A stretch of DNA of 64,000 bases, from the NCBI RefSeq assembly GCF_031010175.1, contig NZ_JAUAMB010000024.1, positions 1-64,000 of the forward strand, given 5' to 3'. Origin of the DNA: Halomonas sp. SpR1. Its GTDB lineage: Bacteria; Pseudomonadota; Gammaproteobacteria; Pseudomonadales; Halomonadaceae. Both the position numbers and the translations under genes were made by a program. The notes under the pieces were generated by a model. The model was not told the origin of the DNA and made no database searches. It saw only the letters and a list, made by a program, of their open reading frames with translations. This document shows positions 32,330-42,348 of this stretch, piece by piece (the first letter of the stretch is position 1; each line of letters begins with the position of its first letter).

Positions 32330-33283
32330 TCAACTCCCCGCATTACAGCTGTTATTAACGGGGTCACTAAACGCTTGCGCAAACGCCATGAGTTGCTGGT
32401 ATAACCAAACCACTGCAGGATCATTGGCATACAGCCCATGCTGAATCAGGGTCATTTTCAGCACTGGTAGCTCTTTAGGCGGCTCTACCAAGCGTACCGG
32501 TAGCATCGCAACGAAACGCTCAGCCATTTGGCGTGGCAGCGTCATGATCGCCTCGGTTAGCGCGACTACCCTAGCCGCGGCGATATAGTTGAGGTTTTTA
32601 GAGATGACCCGGCGGGATAAGCCGTGCTGAGTCAAGCAGCTTTCAATATTGCTGGGGCGCAGTCCACTGATATCAGCCAGCTCCACATGGAGCGCTTGAG
32701 CAAACTGGGCAATATCCAGCGCATCGCCGACGCGGCCATTATGGGTAGCGGCTAAGCAGACTAGCTCCTCATCCATCCACGGGGTCTGAATCACGCCGCT
32801 AGGCAGCTCGCGTTGGCTATCCAACCCTACCACCATGTCGATTTGGCGCTGCTTCAGCCCCTCACTCAGCACATCCGGAGTAATCAGCTCAATAGAGAAG
32901 CTAATGCCCGGCGCATAGGCCAACAGCTGGCTTAAAAAGAGCGGGTACATGACCTCTTCAAAGTAGTCGGTGGTCGCTAACGTAAAGCGCCGCGTGCTAG
33001 TAGCAGGCAAAAACATCGCGGGAGGCGCAAGGCCCTCCCTTAGCTGCCCCAGCGCCAGCTGTACGACGGGCAAAAGTGCCAGCGCACGTGGGGTTGGCTG
33101 CATGCCGTTTTCGGTGCGCACCAGCAGTGGGTCATCCAGCGCTTCACGCAGTCGTTTTAAGGCATGGCTCAAGGCGGGTTGGCTTAAATGCAGCTTTTCT
33201 GCCGCGCGTGTAACGTGGCGCTCGTGCATCAGCGCTTCAAATACCAGCAGCAAATTCAGGTCGAAATGGCGTAGCGAGCGCAT
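32330..33283 (-). CDS. LysR-family regulator divergent from the agmatinase-like gene
   Basis: The 317-residue protein begins with a NodD/LeuO-type LysR helix-turn-helix (MRSLRHFDLNLLLVFEAL, then LSQPALSHALKRLREAL) and a full effector domain. It is divergent from the ureohydrolase gene at 33414. The 130-base gap holds an ATTC-N7-GAAT palindrome of T-N11-A form close to its own start. It most likely controls the neighbour and itself. Confidence 0.88.
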   Translation of the reverse strand: MRSLRHFDLNLLLVFEALMHERHVTRAAEKLHLSQPALSHALKRLREALDDPLLVRTENGMQPTPRALALLPVVQLALGQLREGLAPPAMFLPATSTRRFTLATTDYFEEVMYPLFLSQLLAYAPGISFSIELITPDVLSEGLKQRQIDMVVGLDSQRELPSGVIQTPWMDEELVCLAATHNGRVGDALDIAQFAQALHVELADISGLRPSNIESCLTQHGLSRRVISKNLNYIAAARVVALTEAIMTLPRQMAERFVAMLPVRLVEPPKELPVLKMTLIQHGLYANDPAVVWLYQQLMAFAQAFSDPVNNSCNAGS

Positions 33284-33294
33284 GGTTTCTCATT

Positions 33295-33309
33295 ATTCAT
33301 ATCACGAAT
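33295..33309. promoter_or_regulatory. LysR-type T-N11-A palindrome
   Basis: ATTCATATCACGAAT has inverted ATTC/GAAT arms and T-N11-A spacing, the general form of a LysR recognition site. It lies 12 bases upstream of the LysR gene and 105 before the divergent gene. Confidence 0.5.
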
Positions 33310-33413
33310 GATTAAATTCTAAACATTCATTTAATTTATCACCAGAAATTGCTTATTGTCTGCCGCTTATTCGCCCATCAGCGATCATTCAGCACGAAAG
33401 GAGAAGCACACCG

Positions 33414-34340
33414 GTGACCCACCCACTGTCTCAAACTATGCCCAGCCTGTATGGCGATATGATCTCTACCTTTATGGGCGTAGAGAAAGCAACGGATCCC
33501 AAGGCAAGCGACGCCGACGTTGTGGTGAGTGGCGTACCCTTCGACCTGGCTTGCTCTGGCCGTGCGGGCACCCGCATGGGGCCGAATGCTATTCGTCAGA
33601 GTACCGCCAACCTGATCTGGGAAGGTAAACGCTGGCCATGGGACTTTGCCTTAGAAGATCGCCTCAAAGTATGCGATGCAGGCAACGTTGATTACGCCTA
33701 TGGCGAACCTGAAAGCCTGGTCGACAACCTGGAAAGCCATGCTGGCCGCTGGTTAAAAGCGGGCAAAAAGATGCTTACGCTGGGCGGTGATCACTATATT
33801 TCGCTACCGCTGCTGCGTGCCCACGCCCGTGAGCATGGCCCGCTAGCATTAATCCACTTTGATGCCCACACCGACACCTACGAGCAAGGCACACGCTTTG
33901 ACCATGGCACGATTTTCCACCACGCCCTTAAAGAGGGGCTGGTAGTGCCTGAGCACTCGCTGCAAATTGGTATCCGCACCAGCTACGACCGCCACAACCA
34001 CCCTTACGAGGTACTGGATGCGGACTGGGTAAACGATCATGGGCCGAAAGCCGTGCTGGAGCGCATTCGCGCCAAAGTAGGCTACCACCCAGCTTACGTG
34101 AGCCTGGATATTGACGGCCTCGACCCCGCCTACGCTCCTGGCACCGGCACACCGGTCTGCGGTGGCATGTCGACAGACCTAATGCTAAAAGTCATCCGTG
34201 GCATGGTGGGTATGGAATTGGTCGGCATGGACGTGGTGGAAGTAAACCCCGCCTATGATCACGGCGACATTACTTCGCTTGCCGCCGCGACGTTAGGGCT
34301 GGAGTTTTTGTATACGTTGGCGGCGTCTAAAAGCGTTTGA
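33414..34340 (+). CDS. speB: Agmatinase/ureohydrolase family protein
   Basis: The 308-residue protein has all the di-manganese ligands of the arginase/agmatinase family: GGDHYI near 122, HFDAHTDT near 150 and SLDIDGLDPAYAPGTG near 225. The start is GTG 33414 behind AAAGGAGAAGCACACC. The family hydrolyses agmatine, guanidinobutyrate, guanidinopropionate or related guanidino acids. A dedicated divergent LysR gene makes a catabolic guanidino-acid hydrolase as likely as SpeB itself, so the symbol is provisional. Confidence 0.82.
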   Translation: MTHPLSQTMPSLYGDMISTFMGVEKATDPKASDADVVVSGVPFDLACSGRAGTRMGPNAIRQSTANLIWEGKRWPWDFALEDRLKVCDAGNVDYAYGEPESLVDNLESHAGRWLKAGKKMLTLGGDHYISLPLLRAHAREHGPLALIHFDAHTDTYEQGTRFDHGTIFHHALKEGLVVPEHSLQIGIRTSYDRHNHPYEVLDADWVNDHGPKAVLERIRAKVGYHPAYVSLDIDGLDPAYAPGTGTPVCGGMSTDLMLKVIRGMVGMELVGMDVVEVNPAYDHGDITSLAAATLGLEFLYTLAASKSV

Positions 34341-34376
34341 TGGCTAAACGCTTAACGCACCATTAGTGTCAGAAGC

Positions 34377-34413
34377 CCCGCCGCCGTTGCATTCATAGCA
34401 ATAAGGCGGCGGG
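34377..34413. terminator. Stem-loop between convergent speB-like gene and metY
   Basis: CCCGCCGCC (34377-34385) pairs with GGCGGCGGG (34405-34413), and TTGC/GCAA pair inside the loop. AAAA follows on the plus strand rather than T's, so its efficiency as a simple intrinsic terminator is doubtful. The position between convergent genes suits two-way termination. Confidence 0.55.
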
Positions 34414-34426
34414 AAAAGCAAAAGAA

Positions 34427-35701
34427 CTACCCTTGAGAAGCCGCCAGCGCTTGATCAATATCTGCCAGCAGGTCGTCGATATGCTCAATGCCGATCGACA
34501 GGCGAACCATATCCCGCGTAACACCCGCGGCTTTCAGCTCCTGCTCGTTGAGCTGGCGGTGTGTGGTTGAGGCGGGAATGGAGGAGCAGCTTTTGGCATC
34601 GCCGATATTCACCAGGCGAAGAATCAGCGCCAGCGCATCGTAGAAGCGCTCGCCGGCGGCCTGGCCACCTTCAATACCAAAGCTAAGAATCCCCGAGGCG
34701 TGGCCGTTCATGTAACGCTTGGCCAGCGCGTGATCGGGGTGGTTTTCCAAGCCTGCATACTGCACCCAGGTGACCAACGGATGGCTTTCCAAGTGATTGG
34801 CAACGGCTAAGGCGTTGGCGCAGATACGTTCGATGCGCAGTGACAGTGTTTCCAGCCCTTGAAGCAGGTTCCAGGCTGCCTGGGCAGACAGCGCCGCGCC
34901 CATATTGCGCAGTGGCACCACCCGAGCACGGGCAATAAAGGCCGCATCGCCTACATCGCGGGTATAACTCACGCCGTGATAGGAAACATCAGGCTCATTA
35001 AGTAGCGGAAAACGGTTGGCGTTTGCGGCCCAGGGAAAAGTGCCCGAATCCACAATCACACCGCCCACCGTGGTGCCGTGGCCGCCGATATATTTTGTCG
35101 CGGAGTGGATGACAATATCCGCCCCATGCTCAATCGGCCGACACAAGAACGGCGTCGCAGTGGTGTTATCGACAATCACCGGCACCCCATGACGATGGGC
35201 CGCCTCGGCGAGCTTCGCCAGATCGACCACTCCCCCCGAGGGGTTGCCAATACTTTCGCAGAAAACCGCCTTGGTTCGTTCATCGATCAGCGCTTCGATG
35301 CCGTCAATATCGTCTTTATCGGCAAAGCGTACCTGGATGCCTTGGCGTGGCAAGGTGTGGGCAAACAGATTGTAGGTGCCGCCATACAGCTCGCTGATCG
35401 AGACGATGTTATCGCCCGCTTCAGCAATAGTCTGGATCGCATAGGTGATCGCTGCCATCCCCGACGCCACCGCTAGCCCGGCGATACCGCCTTCCAGCGC
35501 GGCTACCCGCTGCTCCAACACAGCGCAGGTGGGGTTCATAATGCGCGAGTAGATGTTTCCTTCCACTTTAAGATCAAACAGATCCGCCGCGTGCTGCGCG
35601 TTATCGAAGGAAAACGACGTGGTTTGATGAATCGGTACCGCCACGGCGTTTTGTGAATCAGGCGAATAGCCATGGTGGAGGGCAATGGTTTCTGGCTTCA
35701 T
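34427..35701 (-). CDS. metY: O-acetylhomoserine sulfhydrylase MetY
   Basis: MetY is a PLP enzyme of the Cys/Met metabolism family that makes homocysteine from O-acetylhomoserine and sulfide. The 424-residue length and strings such as NIYSRIMNPT, YGGTYNLF, and the PLP-lysine segment SATKYIGGHGTTVGG fit MetY rather than cystathionine gamma-synthase, which is shorter. It is transcribed alone. I see no SAM-type riboswitch in the short upstream gap. Confidence 0.92.
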   Translation of the reverse strand: MKPETIALHHGYSPDSQNAVAVPIHQTTSFSFDNAQHAADLFDLKVEGNIYSRIMNPTCAVLEQRVAALEGGIAGLAVASGMAAITYAIQTIAEAGDNIVSISELYGGTYNLFAHTLPRQGIQVRFADKDDIDGIEALIDERTKAVFCESIGNPSGGVVDLAKLAEAAHRHGVPVIVDNTTATPFLCRPIEHGADIVIHSATKYIGGHGTTVGGVIVDSGTFPWAANANRFPLLNEPDVSYHGVSYTRDVGDAAFIARARVVPLRNMGAALSAQAAWNLLQGLETLSLRIERICANALAVANHLESHPLVTWVQYAGLENHPDHALAKRYMNGHASGILSFGIEGGQAAGERFYDALALILRLVNIGDAKSCSSIPASTTHRQLNEQELKAAGVTRDMVRLSIGIEHIDDLLADIDQALAASQG

Positions 35702-35807
35702 GAGGGCGGCTCGCTAGTTTTTATTGAGTTCGTTATTGATCCTAAACAAGCGCCGCTCGGAAGGCCAATAATCGTTTAGAGTCTAGTAACAAGCGACCCC
35801 AACATGT

Positions 35808-36172
35808 TCACCAATTCCACTCACTCCGCGCCACCGCGTCATGGGCGTGAAGGCTCTCGGCGTGCACCACCTTGAGCTGAAACCCGGTTACGCCCGGTGC
35901 TTGCCGCAGGGCTTTATCCAGCCGCCTTGCCGCATCTTCACAGAACATCAAGTTCTGGCCGTTAGCAAGGGCAAAGGCCTGCTCATCGATGCGTTTAACG
36001 GCGGTTTGCAGCGCCGTACCGAGGGTTTGTTCGATACGATCAATCGAACGCTCAATGGGGAGCTCTGCGTTATCGTCCTCAGCTAAGCGTAACCTACACT
36101 CCACAAAGCTGCGCTGGCTATGGGGCGTCGCCAGGATGCCCTCTTCGCTTCCCAACCACGCAGCCACTGCCG
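35808..36172 (-). pseudogene. folE2: folE2 3' fragment
   Basis: This stretch encodes about the last 120 residues of GTP cyclohydrolase FolE2 ([20 protein letters not shown] to ARSEWNW) and lacks the N-terminal half, including the CPCSAAL segment. It closely matches the intact copy at 42645-43547, but with many synonymous-type differences, so it is a diverged copy rather than a fresh duplication. Homology to the intact copy begins at the stop codon (both have CACCAATTCCACTCAC) and breaks near 36172, where it jumps directly into a CobW-gene fragment. It cannot make an active enzyme. Confidence 0.88.
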
Positions 36173-36540
36173 TGCACAATAGCTTTAATACGCAGCATCT
36201 TGTCGCCCATTAATGACATCCAAATATCCAGCCAATCCTCCAGGGCATCAGGCTCAATAAGCTCGCTGACACTAAAACAGAAATCATTAATATTAGCGCC
36301 GTGATGGGCAAGCGTATCAGGCTGATGTGGGCTCAATGGTGAATTTTTCAGCGGAGCAGAAAAATCGGCTGGACGAGTATCGGTCTGGTGCAAAGCGTAG
36401 CTGCCTGCTTTGAGCCACCGCTCCCCCTGAAAGCCCTTGGTGTCGCCACCATGCCCCCACCAGCAGATCCGCCGAAAGTTCGCTGTTAATCACCTGCCAT
36501 TGCTCTGCCGCCGGATTTAGCTTGGCCAGTTGATTGGCTC
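36173..36540 (-). pseudogene. Frameshifted fragment of a CobW/COG0523 GTPase gene
   Basis: Pieces in two frames match the middle of the intact GTPase gene at 43544-44659: QLAKLNPAAEQWQVINSEL in one frame, and FCFSVSELIEPDALEDWLDI to MLRIKAIVH in another. The GTP-binding N terminus and the extreme C terminus are missing. Homology stops near 36540, about a dozen bases before the rdrB stop codon, which marks one junction of the inserted segment. Together with the folE2 piece, it is the remains of a folE2-cobW pair with about 700 bases deleted inside. Confidence 0.85.
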
Positions 36541-36551
36541 TACTTGAGTAG

Positions 36552-39002
36552 TTACAAAGAATTAAATTGATAGATACGCCCGTTTTCATTGAGCTTTGCA
36601 ACTGTTTCCAGAGCAAGTTCTTCGGAGTAATTAAAATGGGTAATTAATGTTGAGAACAAGTGATAAAATTCATTTCGCATATCTGTCGCAAAAATTCCAG
36701 GATCATCGGAGCCTAGTACAACCACCATTGTACTATCGCCTTCAAATACTCGATCTTTTATGCCTAGCCAGCGGAAAATATGGTGATCACGAATATGTTG
36801 ATAATGACTAATCCGTAGATTGCTGGTGGGTAAGGTCTCAATGATAACATGTCTTTTAACGACTAACTGCTGAACATACTGCTGTGCAGTTAGCAAGAGC
36901 TCATTAGTAGTTTCTGTAAGAGAAATTTCTTGCTTGTGTTCATATCGTCCAATAACTTCTGGATCAAACCAGCGCTGGTATAAACAATCGTATACTCCTT
37001 TTCTTGGCTCTGGAATTTTCTTAATCCTTTTATATTCCTCGCTTCGCATAAATAAATATGATTCATTTTGATGCTCTCTGACTTGTCGAATGAGCTGTGG
37101 ATCAAGATCTCGATGAGAGAAAAACTGCTGTAATGTATTTATATCAATAGAGTGATTGAATATTTTATGCGCTAATTGGTGAGTATGTGCCTCAATGTGA
37201 GCTAAGGAAATAGATGGAGACAACTGAGGTTGCTTAAGTGCAATCTGCCGTAAAAAAAGTAAGTTTTCTAACCACTGGCCACGAGCAATGAATAAAGATT
37301 CTGGCATTTTATCTAACCAAATTTGTGGATTTATTCCAATGGCAGTGGCATGACCAAGACGGTCACCATTACGCAAATCTAAAAATTGTACTGCTTCATA
37401 AATAGCTCTTATACCGCTTAGGAGATGCTCAAAATCTTCTCCTACATGATAGGTGAAGTGTTCAATTCTTTGGCGCCTACAATGTCGAAATAGCACCGCA
37501 AAAACTTCGGGTGGCGCTTCTAATTCATTAGCTGCTGCATCAATCCCAGTGATAATCTTACGTAATTCTGGAAATTCTCGGATTACCTCTAATAGTTTTT
37601 CCCCATCTTGCAAGAGCGTTTCACGTAACTCACCAAAATGAGGGCGTTTTTCAATTAACCAAGGCTTCTTAATAAAGTGTGCTACTAATCGTAAAGCAGG
37701 CCTTTTTTTCTGATAGGCTTGTTTCGCTAACTCATTTAGGTCGGCATAGTGCTCATGAGCTGGCTTATTATCGTGGTAGTGAAGAAAGCCGCGCAAGATA
37801 CTCTCGATGAGCGCTTTATTCTTTTCTGTCGTTTTCTTGGGCGCAAAGCGTCCTTCTAAAGAGTATAGATCTGCATCGCCAGTGGCGTTGGGACCATGCA
37901 ATTGGTAAAAGCGATTTTGATAGTCTTTTTCATAGAGTTCACGAATACCATCATCAGCAAACTTCTGGAACTGATCAAAGCCGTATTGATCATCACGCTG
38001 TACTAGTAAGCGCTGAAAACAATTTAAACAAAGTAGGTAAAGTAAATAGCTAATATCCATTTTCTGAGATGGAGTGTTATTGAGCTTTTTGATGATATCA
38101 ACATGCAAACTCAGCTCTGTTATATGTGTCCATTGATCCGGCTCACCGAAGTATTCCTTTTCAATTTGGAAGCCACTTACAACTTGCTCTTCTTCATCCT
38201 GTGTCTCTTGATTCACGAGTGGATCAAGTGTTTGGTGTACTCGATGAAGATATTGATGTAATTGTGAATGATTCTGTGTCCACGCGAGTAACATCTGACG
38301 CAGTTCGCGAGCAAGTTTGAGTAATTGTTGATAATGCTTAGGATGAGTCAGTGGTGGCGTTGCTACATAAAGCAATTTCACACGAGGCTGCTTTTCAAAT
38401 TCGGCTTCTAAATCCAGCAAAATGGGGTCAGGATGACATAGTGAAAAATGCCACATGGCCTCAAGAGTGGTAGTACCATTGAGGTGCATATGGCTTTCAT
38501 TCAGTCCATTGCGTTGGATATAGTCTTCGATCATTGGGCGATAGGGGCAAATCAAGCTGCGATAACCTAGTCGAGATTTAAGCCAGTCACGTTGTTGGAA
38601 CGAAGCAAAAGGGCGACTTTCTATTGGAAGAATCTTTACCGCTTGATAAGCGATAACAGGTAGGCCTGACTGATTGGCGAGCCAATTTTGCCACGCATCA
38701 AAGCGAGACATTTTAATCGCAATTCGCCGAGAATCGTCACCATCAAGGTGATACCGTGCCACTTGATCTAGAAGCGCAAGTGTCAGTGATCCGTGTTGCT
38801 TCATCCGTTCTTGCAGGTTCTGCCAATGACTATGGAAAGTTTGATCGATTTGCTGCGGATGGCGTTGGTGCCAACTTGCATAGGTAATTTGCTTGATACG
38901 ATCGAGATCAAGTTTGCCATAACTGCTTAGTAATGAAGGTAAATGTCCACGTAGAAAATCATAAAGAAGCGGTTCTGAAAGGATATGTGTGTTAATGAAC
39001 AT
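36552..39002 (-). CDS. rdrB: RADAR adenosine deaminase-like effector RdrB
   Basis: The 816-residue product carries a dispersed adenosine deaminase active site: the metal-binding His171-x-His173 (NESHMHLNG), His519 and the catalytic-type Glu522 (HVGEDF), His551 (GDRLGHA) and Asp766-Asp767 (GSDDPG). Long inserts separate these motifs, making it more than twice the size of housekeeping deaminases. That size and the directly preceding large ATPase gene match RdrB of RADAR, an anti-phage system whose deaminase acts on adenosine nucleotides/RNA on infection. Its AGGAG ribosome binding site lies in the last codons of rdrA, 6 bases after that stop, so the two are coupled. The gene is AT-rich compared with its surroundings. 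Confidence 0.87.
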   Translation of the reverse strand: MFINTHILSEPLLYDFLRGHLPSLLSSYGKLDLDRIKQITYASWHQRHPQQIDQTFHSHWQNLQERMKQHGSLTLALLDQVARYHLDGDDSRRIAIKMSRFDAWQNWLANQSGLPVIAYQAVKILPIESRPFASFQQRDWLKSRLGYRSLICPYRPMIEDYIQRNGLNESHMHLNGTTTLEAMWHFSLCHPDPILLDLEAEFEKQPRVKLLYVATPPLTHPKHYQQLLKLARELRQMLLAWTQNHSQLHQYLHRVHQTLDPLVNQETQDEEEQVVSGFQIEKEYFGEPDQWTHITELSLHVDIIKKLNNTPSQKMDISYLLYLLCLNCFQRLLVQRDDQYGFDQFQKFADDGIRELYEKDYQNRFYQLHGPNATGDADLYSLEGRFAPKKTTEKNKALIESILRGFLHYHDNKPAHEHYADLNELAKQAYQKKRPALRLVAHFIKKPWLIEKRPHFGELRETLLQDGEKLLEVIREFPELRKIITGIDAAANELEAPPEVFAVLFRHCRRQRIEHFTYHVGEDFEHLLSGIRAIYEAVQFLDLRNGDRLGHATAIGINPQIWLDKMPESLFIARGQWLENLLFLRQIALKQPQLSPSISLAHIEAHTHQLAHKIFNHSIDINTLQQFFSHRDLDPQLIRQVREHQNESYLFMRSEEYKRIKKIPEPRKGVYDCLYQRWFDPEVIGRYEHKQEISLTETTNELLLTAQQYVQQLVVKRHVIIETLPTSNLRISHYQHIRDHHIFRWLGIKDRVFEGDSTMVVVLGSDDPGIFATDMRNEFYHLFSTLITHFNYSEELALETVAKLNENGRIYQFNSL

Positions 39003-39008
39003 AATACT

Positions 39009-41678
39009 CTAGCTCCTAAAGCAGCCAACAATAGCGAGAGCTGAAACAATTAATTTAGATGGCTCTGAGTTTTCAGCTATACTCCTGAAGGATGGAGCGT
39101 CCGTTGATGAGCTACTTTGATCTTTATCTGGCTCAATCACTTCAGATATAATGTCAAATAAATCGCTTTGCTCTTCTCCTCTGCCATTAATATATTTTCC
39201 TAAGAAAGGCCATAATAAAGGACAAGTAATCAGAGCGTATGTTAATGGGAGATTATTTTTCCAATCCAAATCCTCACTATTAATAGCTTTTATATTCTTA
39301 ATCAATTCTGTTGGTGAAGTACTAGTATTTTTTGCTTGAGATATTTTTTTAAGTTCAACGTCATTAATATTGATAGAATAGCGAAACTCTTCGATTAGCA
39401 TAGAATTTATAATAGCCCAAATAAATCTAGAAAAAGCGACACCAAGAACAATATCTCTTTTTTCTCCTACGGAATAAGTCATTTTTTTGCGAGCATTTTC
39501 TGACACTTGATTGAGAGAATATATAATCCGTGATGTGACCTTACCAATTAGTAATGATGAAAAACCGTGTGAAACATCATTACTACTATTACACTCTTGC
39601 CAATGATTAATACTTTCTATAAAGCTGCCCAGCGGTGTATTTTCTTGTACATTTTCCGAAAAATCATCATCCACATTATCTTCTTCACCTTTAATTTTAC
39701 CATTAAGAAAAGCCGGATAAATATAGTTTTTTAAAGTAATCAGCTTTTGAATATTTTTATCAGTATTTTCAAGCAACTCTGCAATTGATGATAACAAGGT
39801 ATAGATAGAGATATAGTCTCTACCCTCTGTAGAAGTGGCTGCACTATGGGCTGAAAAAAGCACTGCTTTAATTGAAAATATATTTTTATAGTCTTCGCTT
39901 TCACTTGGCTCTGTTTTTTCTAGAGCAGAAAGTGTCTTTACTCTCTTGATGTCTATATGCTTAGACAGAAACTCTTCAAAACTTTTTGTGTTACTTCCCA
40001 TATATCGAGTTGTTCTTATCACACCTGAATGTATTGCTTTTTCATCATTATTTTTATGATGAAGAATTATTGGACTAATATGCGAGGCCAAGCTATGCAT
40101 ATCTCCCTCGTTACGACTCAGGCCAACGTAGTCAAGATAATCTTTTTCTGAATATTTTTCTTCTAGATTATTAGCAACATAAGTTTGGTATACATTAGAC
40201 ACAATACCAGTTGACAACATTATCTTTATTACTTTGCTTATGTTTTTTAAATTAGAGGAACTTTCAAATAATGATGCAATGGATGCAGATAGATAAATCT
40301 TAGCAGCATTATAACCTGATTGGTCATAGCTACTATCTGGCCGCGAGTAAAACCCTGTTTCTAGATCTCTATTTCGATAAATAATTTTAAACAACTCATA
40401 GCTAATAGCATTAATATGAGGCTCTTTCTGCATTAAGTTCTCCAACTTCAAATCTTCATTAACCAAATCACCAATAAAACTCTGATAAATCGCATTTTTT
40501 AATGTTGATGCTTTAAATTTTCTTTTCTCATCTTCTTTTACATCGATTGCATCAAGCATAGTCTTTATTAATTGCAATACTGAACGAACAGGTTGACTAA
40601 GTAAAAAATCCAAATGAGAACTAACATGATCTTGTCGGAAATTGAGTGCTTGTGAAAAGATATCAGCAACTATTTTTTTTATTTCTATAGATTTTTCACT
40701 ACCTTCATAAATAAGATTAATATGTTTGATTTCAATTTCATATTTTCCACTTAGCTCATCCAGCTTTTTAAGCTGGATACGTTGCTCAACAGGAAGCACT
40801 TTGGCTAAATATTGTTGTTCTAGGTGGCCAATTAAAGCTTCGACCTTCTCGTCACTCTGACTTTGCTGCTCATTTAGCTCCTTACGTTTATTATTACGTA
40901 CGATATGACTATACAACTTTAGATCACCTGAAATCAGGATAACCAGTTTCGGATGGGTAAGATAGCAACGCAGCACTTCTAATACTTCATCTGCTTTTTC
41001 TGTTTGTGTATCCACATCGTCAATAGCAATTAAGAACAGATCGATATCAAGCATATCTGCGATACTATCGAGTAGTTGGTGGAAGTGTCGTTCTAAATCT
41101 TGACCATTGGTGGCTTTGTTTAGAGCTTTTTCTAAAAACCAGCTTGCATCAGCAGGTTCTTTGTTTGTCTTTTCTTTTTGATTAAGCAGTTTCAATCCTT
41201 CTGCCATGACATCGAGATGTTCACGGAATTGTTGATATTTTCTTTCATCTTGGCAACACTTTAGCTTCTTATCTAACTGTCTAACAAACTTGGTAACAAT
41301 TTCAATTAGAACATGTTGATGTGTCTCTACTAGTGTTGGATCGATAAGCGGCAAGGGGCAAACATTTAAATCTTTAGCAATATTGTATTTTTTGAGTATG
41401 GTGTGTAAAAAAGTTGTTTTTCCTGCACCACGTTCACCATCAATAAAAATTGTATTATTACAACGTATTGGATTAAAATCATCATGAGTATTTTTTGTAA
41501 TTTCTTTCGCTTGAATATGAAAATTATTCAGTAATATTTCAATTCTTTGAGCGGCGTCTTCTTGAAGGATTCGTGTTTCGTTATTGTCGTTTGAAGATGC
41601 GCTTAGCAAGTTACTAAGCGGTTGGTTTAGATCGATAACTATTTCAGTTTTAGCTTGTGCTCTGGTTGGCTTTGTCAT
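39009..41678 (-). CDS. rdrA: RADAR ATPase RdrA
   Basis: The 889-residue product is a large AAA+/STAND-like P-loop ATPase. Walker A is GERGAGKTT at 81-89, Walker B is LFLIAIDDVD at 214-223, and a sensor-like strand LVILISGD follows at 245. The remaining 600 residues are helical, without recognised catalytic motifs. Size, gene order (ATPase before deaminase) and tight spacing match RdrA, which forms a ring that works with RdrB. AAGGA precedes the ATG with 7-base spacing. Base composition is strongly AT-rich, unlike the flanking genes, which points to horizontal acquisition. No third RADAR accessory membrane gene is seen. Confidence 0.85.
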   Translation of the reverse strand: MTKPTRAQAKTEIVIDLNQPLSNLLSASSNDNNETRILQEDAAQRIEILLNNFHIQAKEITKNTHDDFNPIRCNNTIFIDGERGAGKTTFLHTILKKYNIAKDLNVCPLPLIDPTLVETHQHVLIEIVTKFVRQLDKKLKCCQDERKYQQFREHLDVMAEGLKLLNQKEKTNKEPADASWFLEKALNKATNGQDLERHFHQLLDSIADMLDIDLFLIAIDDVDTQTEKADEVLEVLRCYLTHPKLVILISGDLKLYSHIVRNNKRKELNEQQSQSDEKVEALIGHLEQQYLAKVLPVEQRIQLKKLDELSGKYEIEIKHINLIYEGSEKSIEIKKIVADIFSQALNFRQDHVSSHLDFLLSQPVRSVLQLIKTMLDAIDVKEDEKRKFKASTLKNAIYQSFIGDLVNEDLKLENLMQKEPHINAISYELFKIIYRNRDLETGFYSRPDSSYDQSGYNAAKIYLSASIASLFESSSNLKNISKVIKIMLSTGIVSNVYQTYVANNLEEKYSEKDYLDYVGLSRNEGDMHSLASHISPIILHHKNNDEKAIHSGVIRTTRYMGSNTKSFEEFLSKHIDIKRVKTLSALEKTEPSESEDYKNIFSIKAVLFSAHSAATSTEGRDYISIYTLLSSIAELLENTDKNIQKLITLKNYIYPAFLNGKIKGEEDNVDDDFSENVQENTPLGSFIESINHWQECNSSNDVSHGFSSLLIGKVTSRIIYSLNQVSENARKKMTYSVGEKRDIVLGVAFSRFIWAIINSMLIEEFRYSININDVELKKISQAKNTSTSPTELIKNIKAINSEDLDWKNNLPLTYALITCPLLWPFLGKYINGRGEEQSDLFDIISEVIEPDKDQSSSSTDAPSFRSIAENSEPSKLIVSALAIVGCFRS

Positions 41679-41829
41679 AAAAAATCCTTGTAATAAATTT
41701 TCTTAATCATACGCCTCATTGACTTACCAAGCGATGATTTTACGGCTGTAAACATCCGTGATCAGTTAAAGATATCACTGCTGGCCACGCACAACGGAAG
41801 AACAATAGTTGAACGTTCCTCAAGCGGCG

Positions 41830-42322
41830 TCAATCGTCCTCGCCTCTGTTCGGGTCGGCGCCGTACTGGACATCGAGCTTTTTTGAGAGTACTAGCAATG
41901 ACGTGGTTTCCGCTAAGGCTCTGTATTTGCGGTGAACTTCCGCTTTGAGCTGTTTGATCGTCTTAATGTCTTATTTATGCTGCTTTTATGCCGTTTTTGG
42001 TGGCCTTCTTGTTGACAAGTGGCTTTCCACTGCTGGATCTGTTCAGAATAACGGTCTTTTTCGCGGCAGTAAGCACTAAGCTCTGTTTCTGACAAGGTGG
42101 CGGTTTCGAAGATCACAGCGAGCTTGGCATCAAGCGACCAGCCGTTGTTGCTTTGGTTTAACCCGGCACAGGCACTCCTTTTTCTCGGCACTGTTTTAAC
42201 CAACTATACAGCGTCGCGTCAGAGATGCTTTCTTCGGTGACGACTGATACCACACTGTGATTGTCGGGTAGCAGCAACTTTTTCAGGACAACAGCTTTAC
42301 GTCTTTTAGAATAACGTGGCAC
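41830..42322 (-). pseudogene. Degenerate IS3-family transposase orfA
   Basis: Three frames read in succession give an almost complete IS3 OrfA. The first, from GTG 42322 to a stop at 42158, has VPRYSKRRKAVVLKKLL and SISDATLYSWLKQCREKG. The second has WSLDAKLAVIFETATLSETE and AYCREKDRYSEQIQQW. The third has IKQLKAEVHRKYRALAETT, LVLSKKL and ends in EDD at 41830. At least two frameshifts make it inactive. No orfB was found next to it, so only one end of the element survives beside rdrA. Confidence 0.82.
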
Positions 42323-42348
42323 ACGGGCTCCATGCCGCTCCCTCTGGA

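Noticed and set aside
36118..36616. Two short frames upstream of rdrB taken as new small genes
   Set aside because: Their sequences match the intact CobW GTPase in shifted frames, so they are pseudogene pieces.
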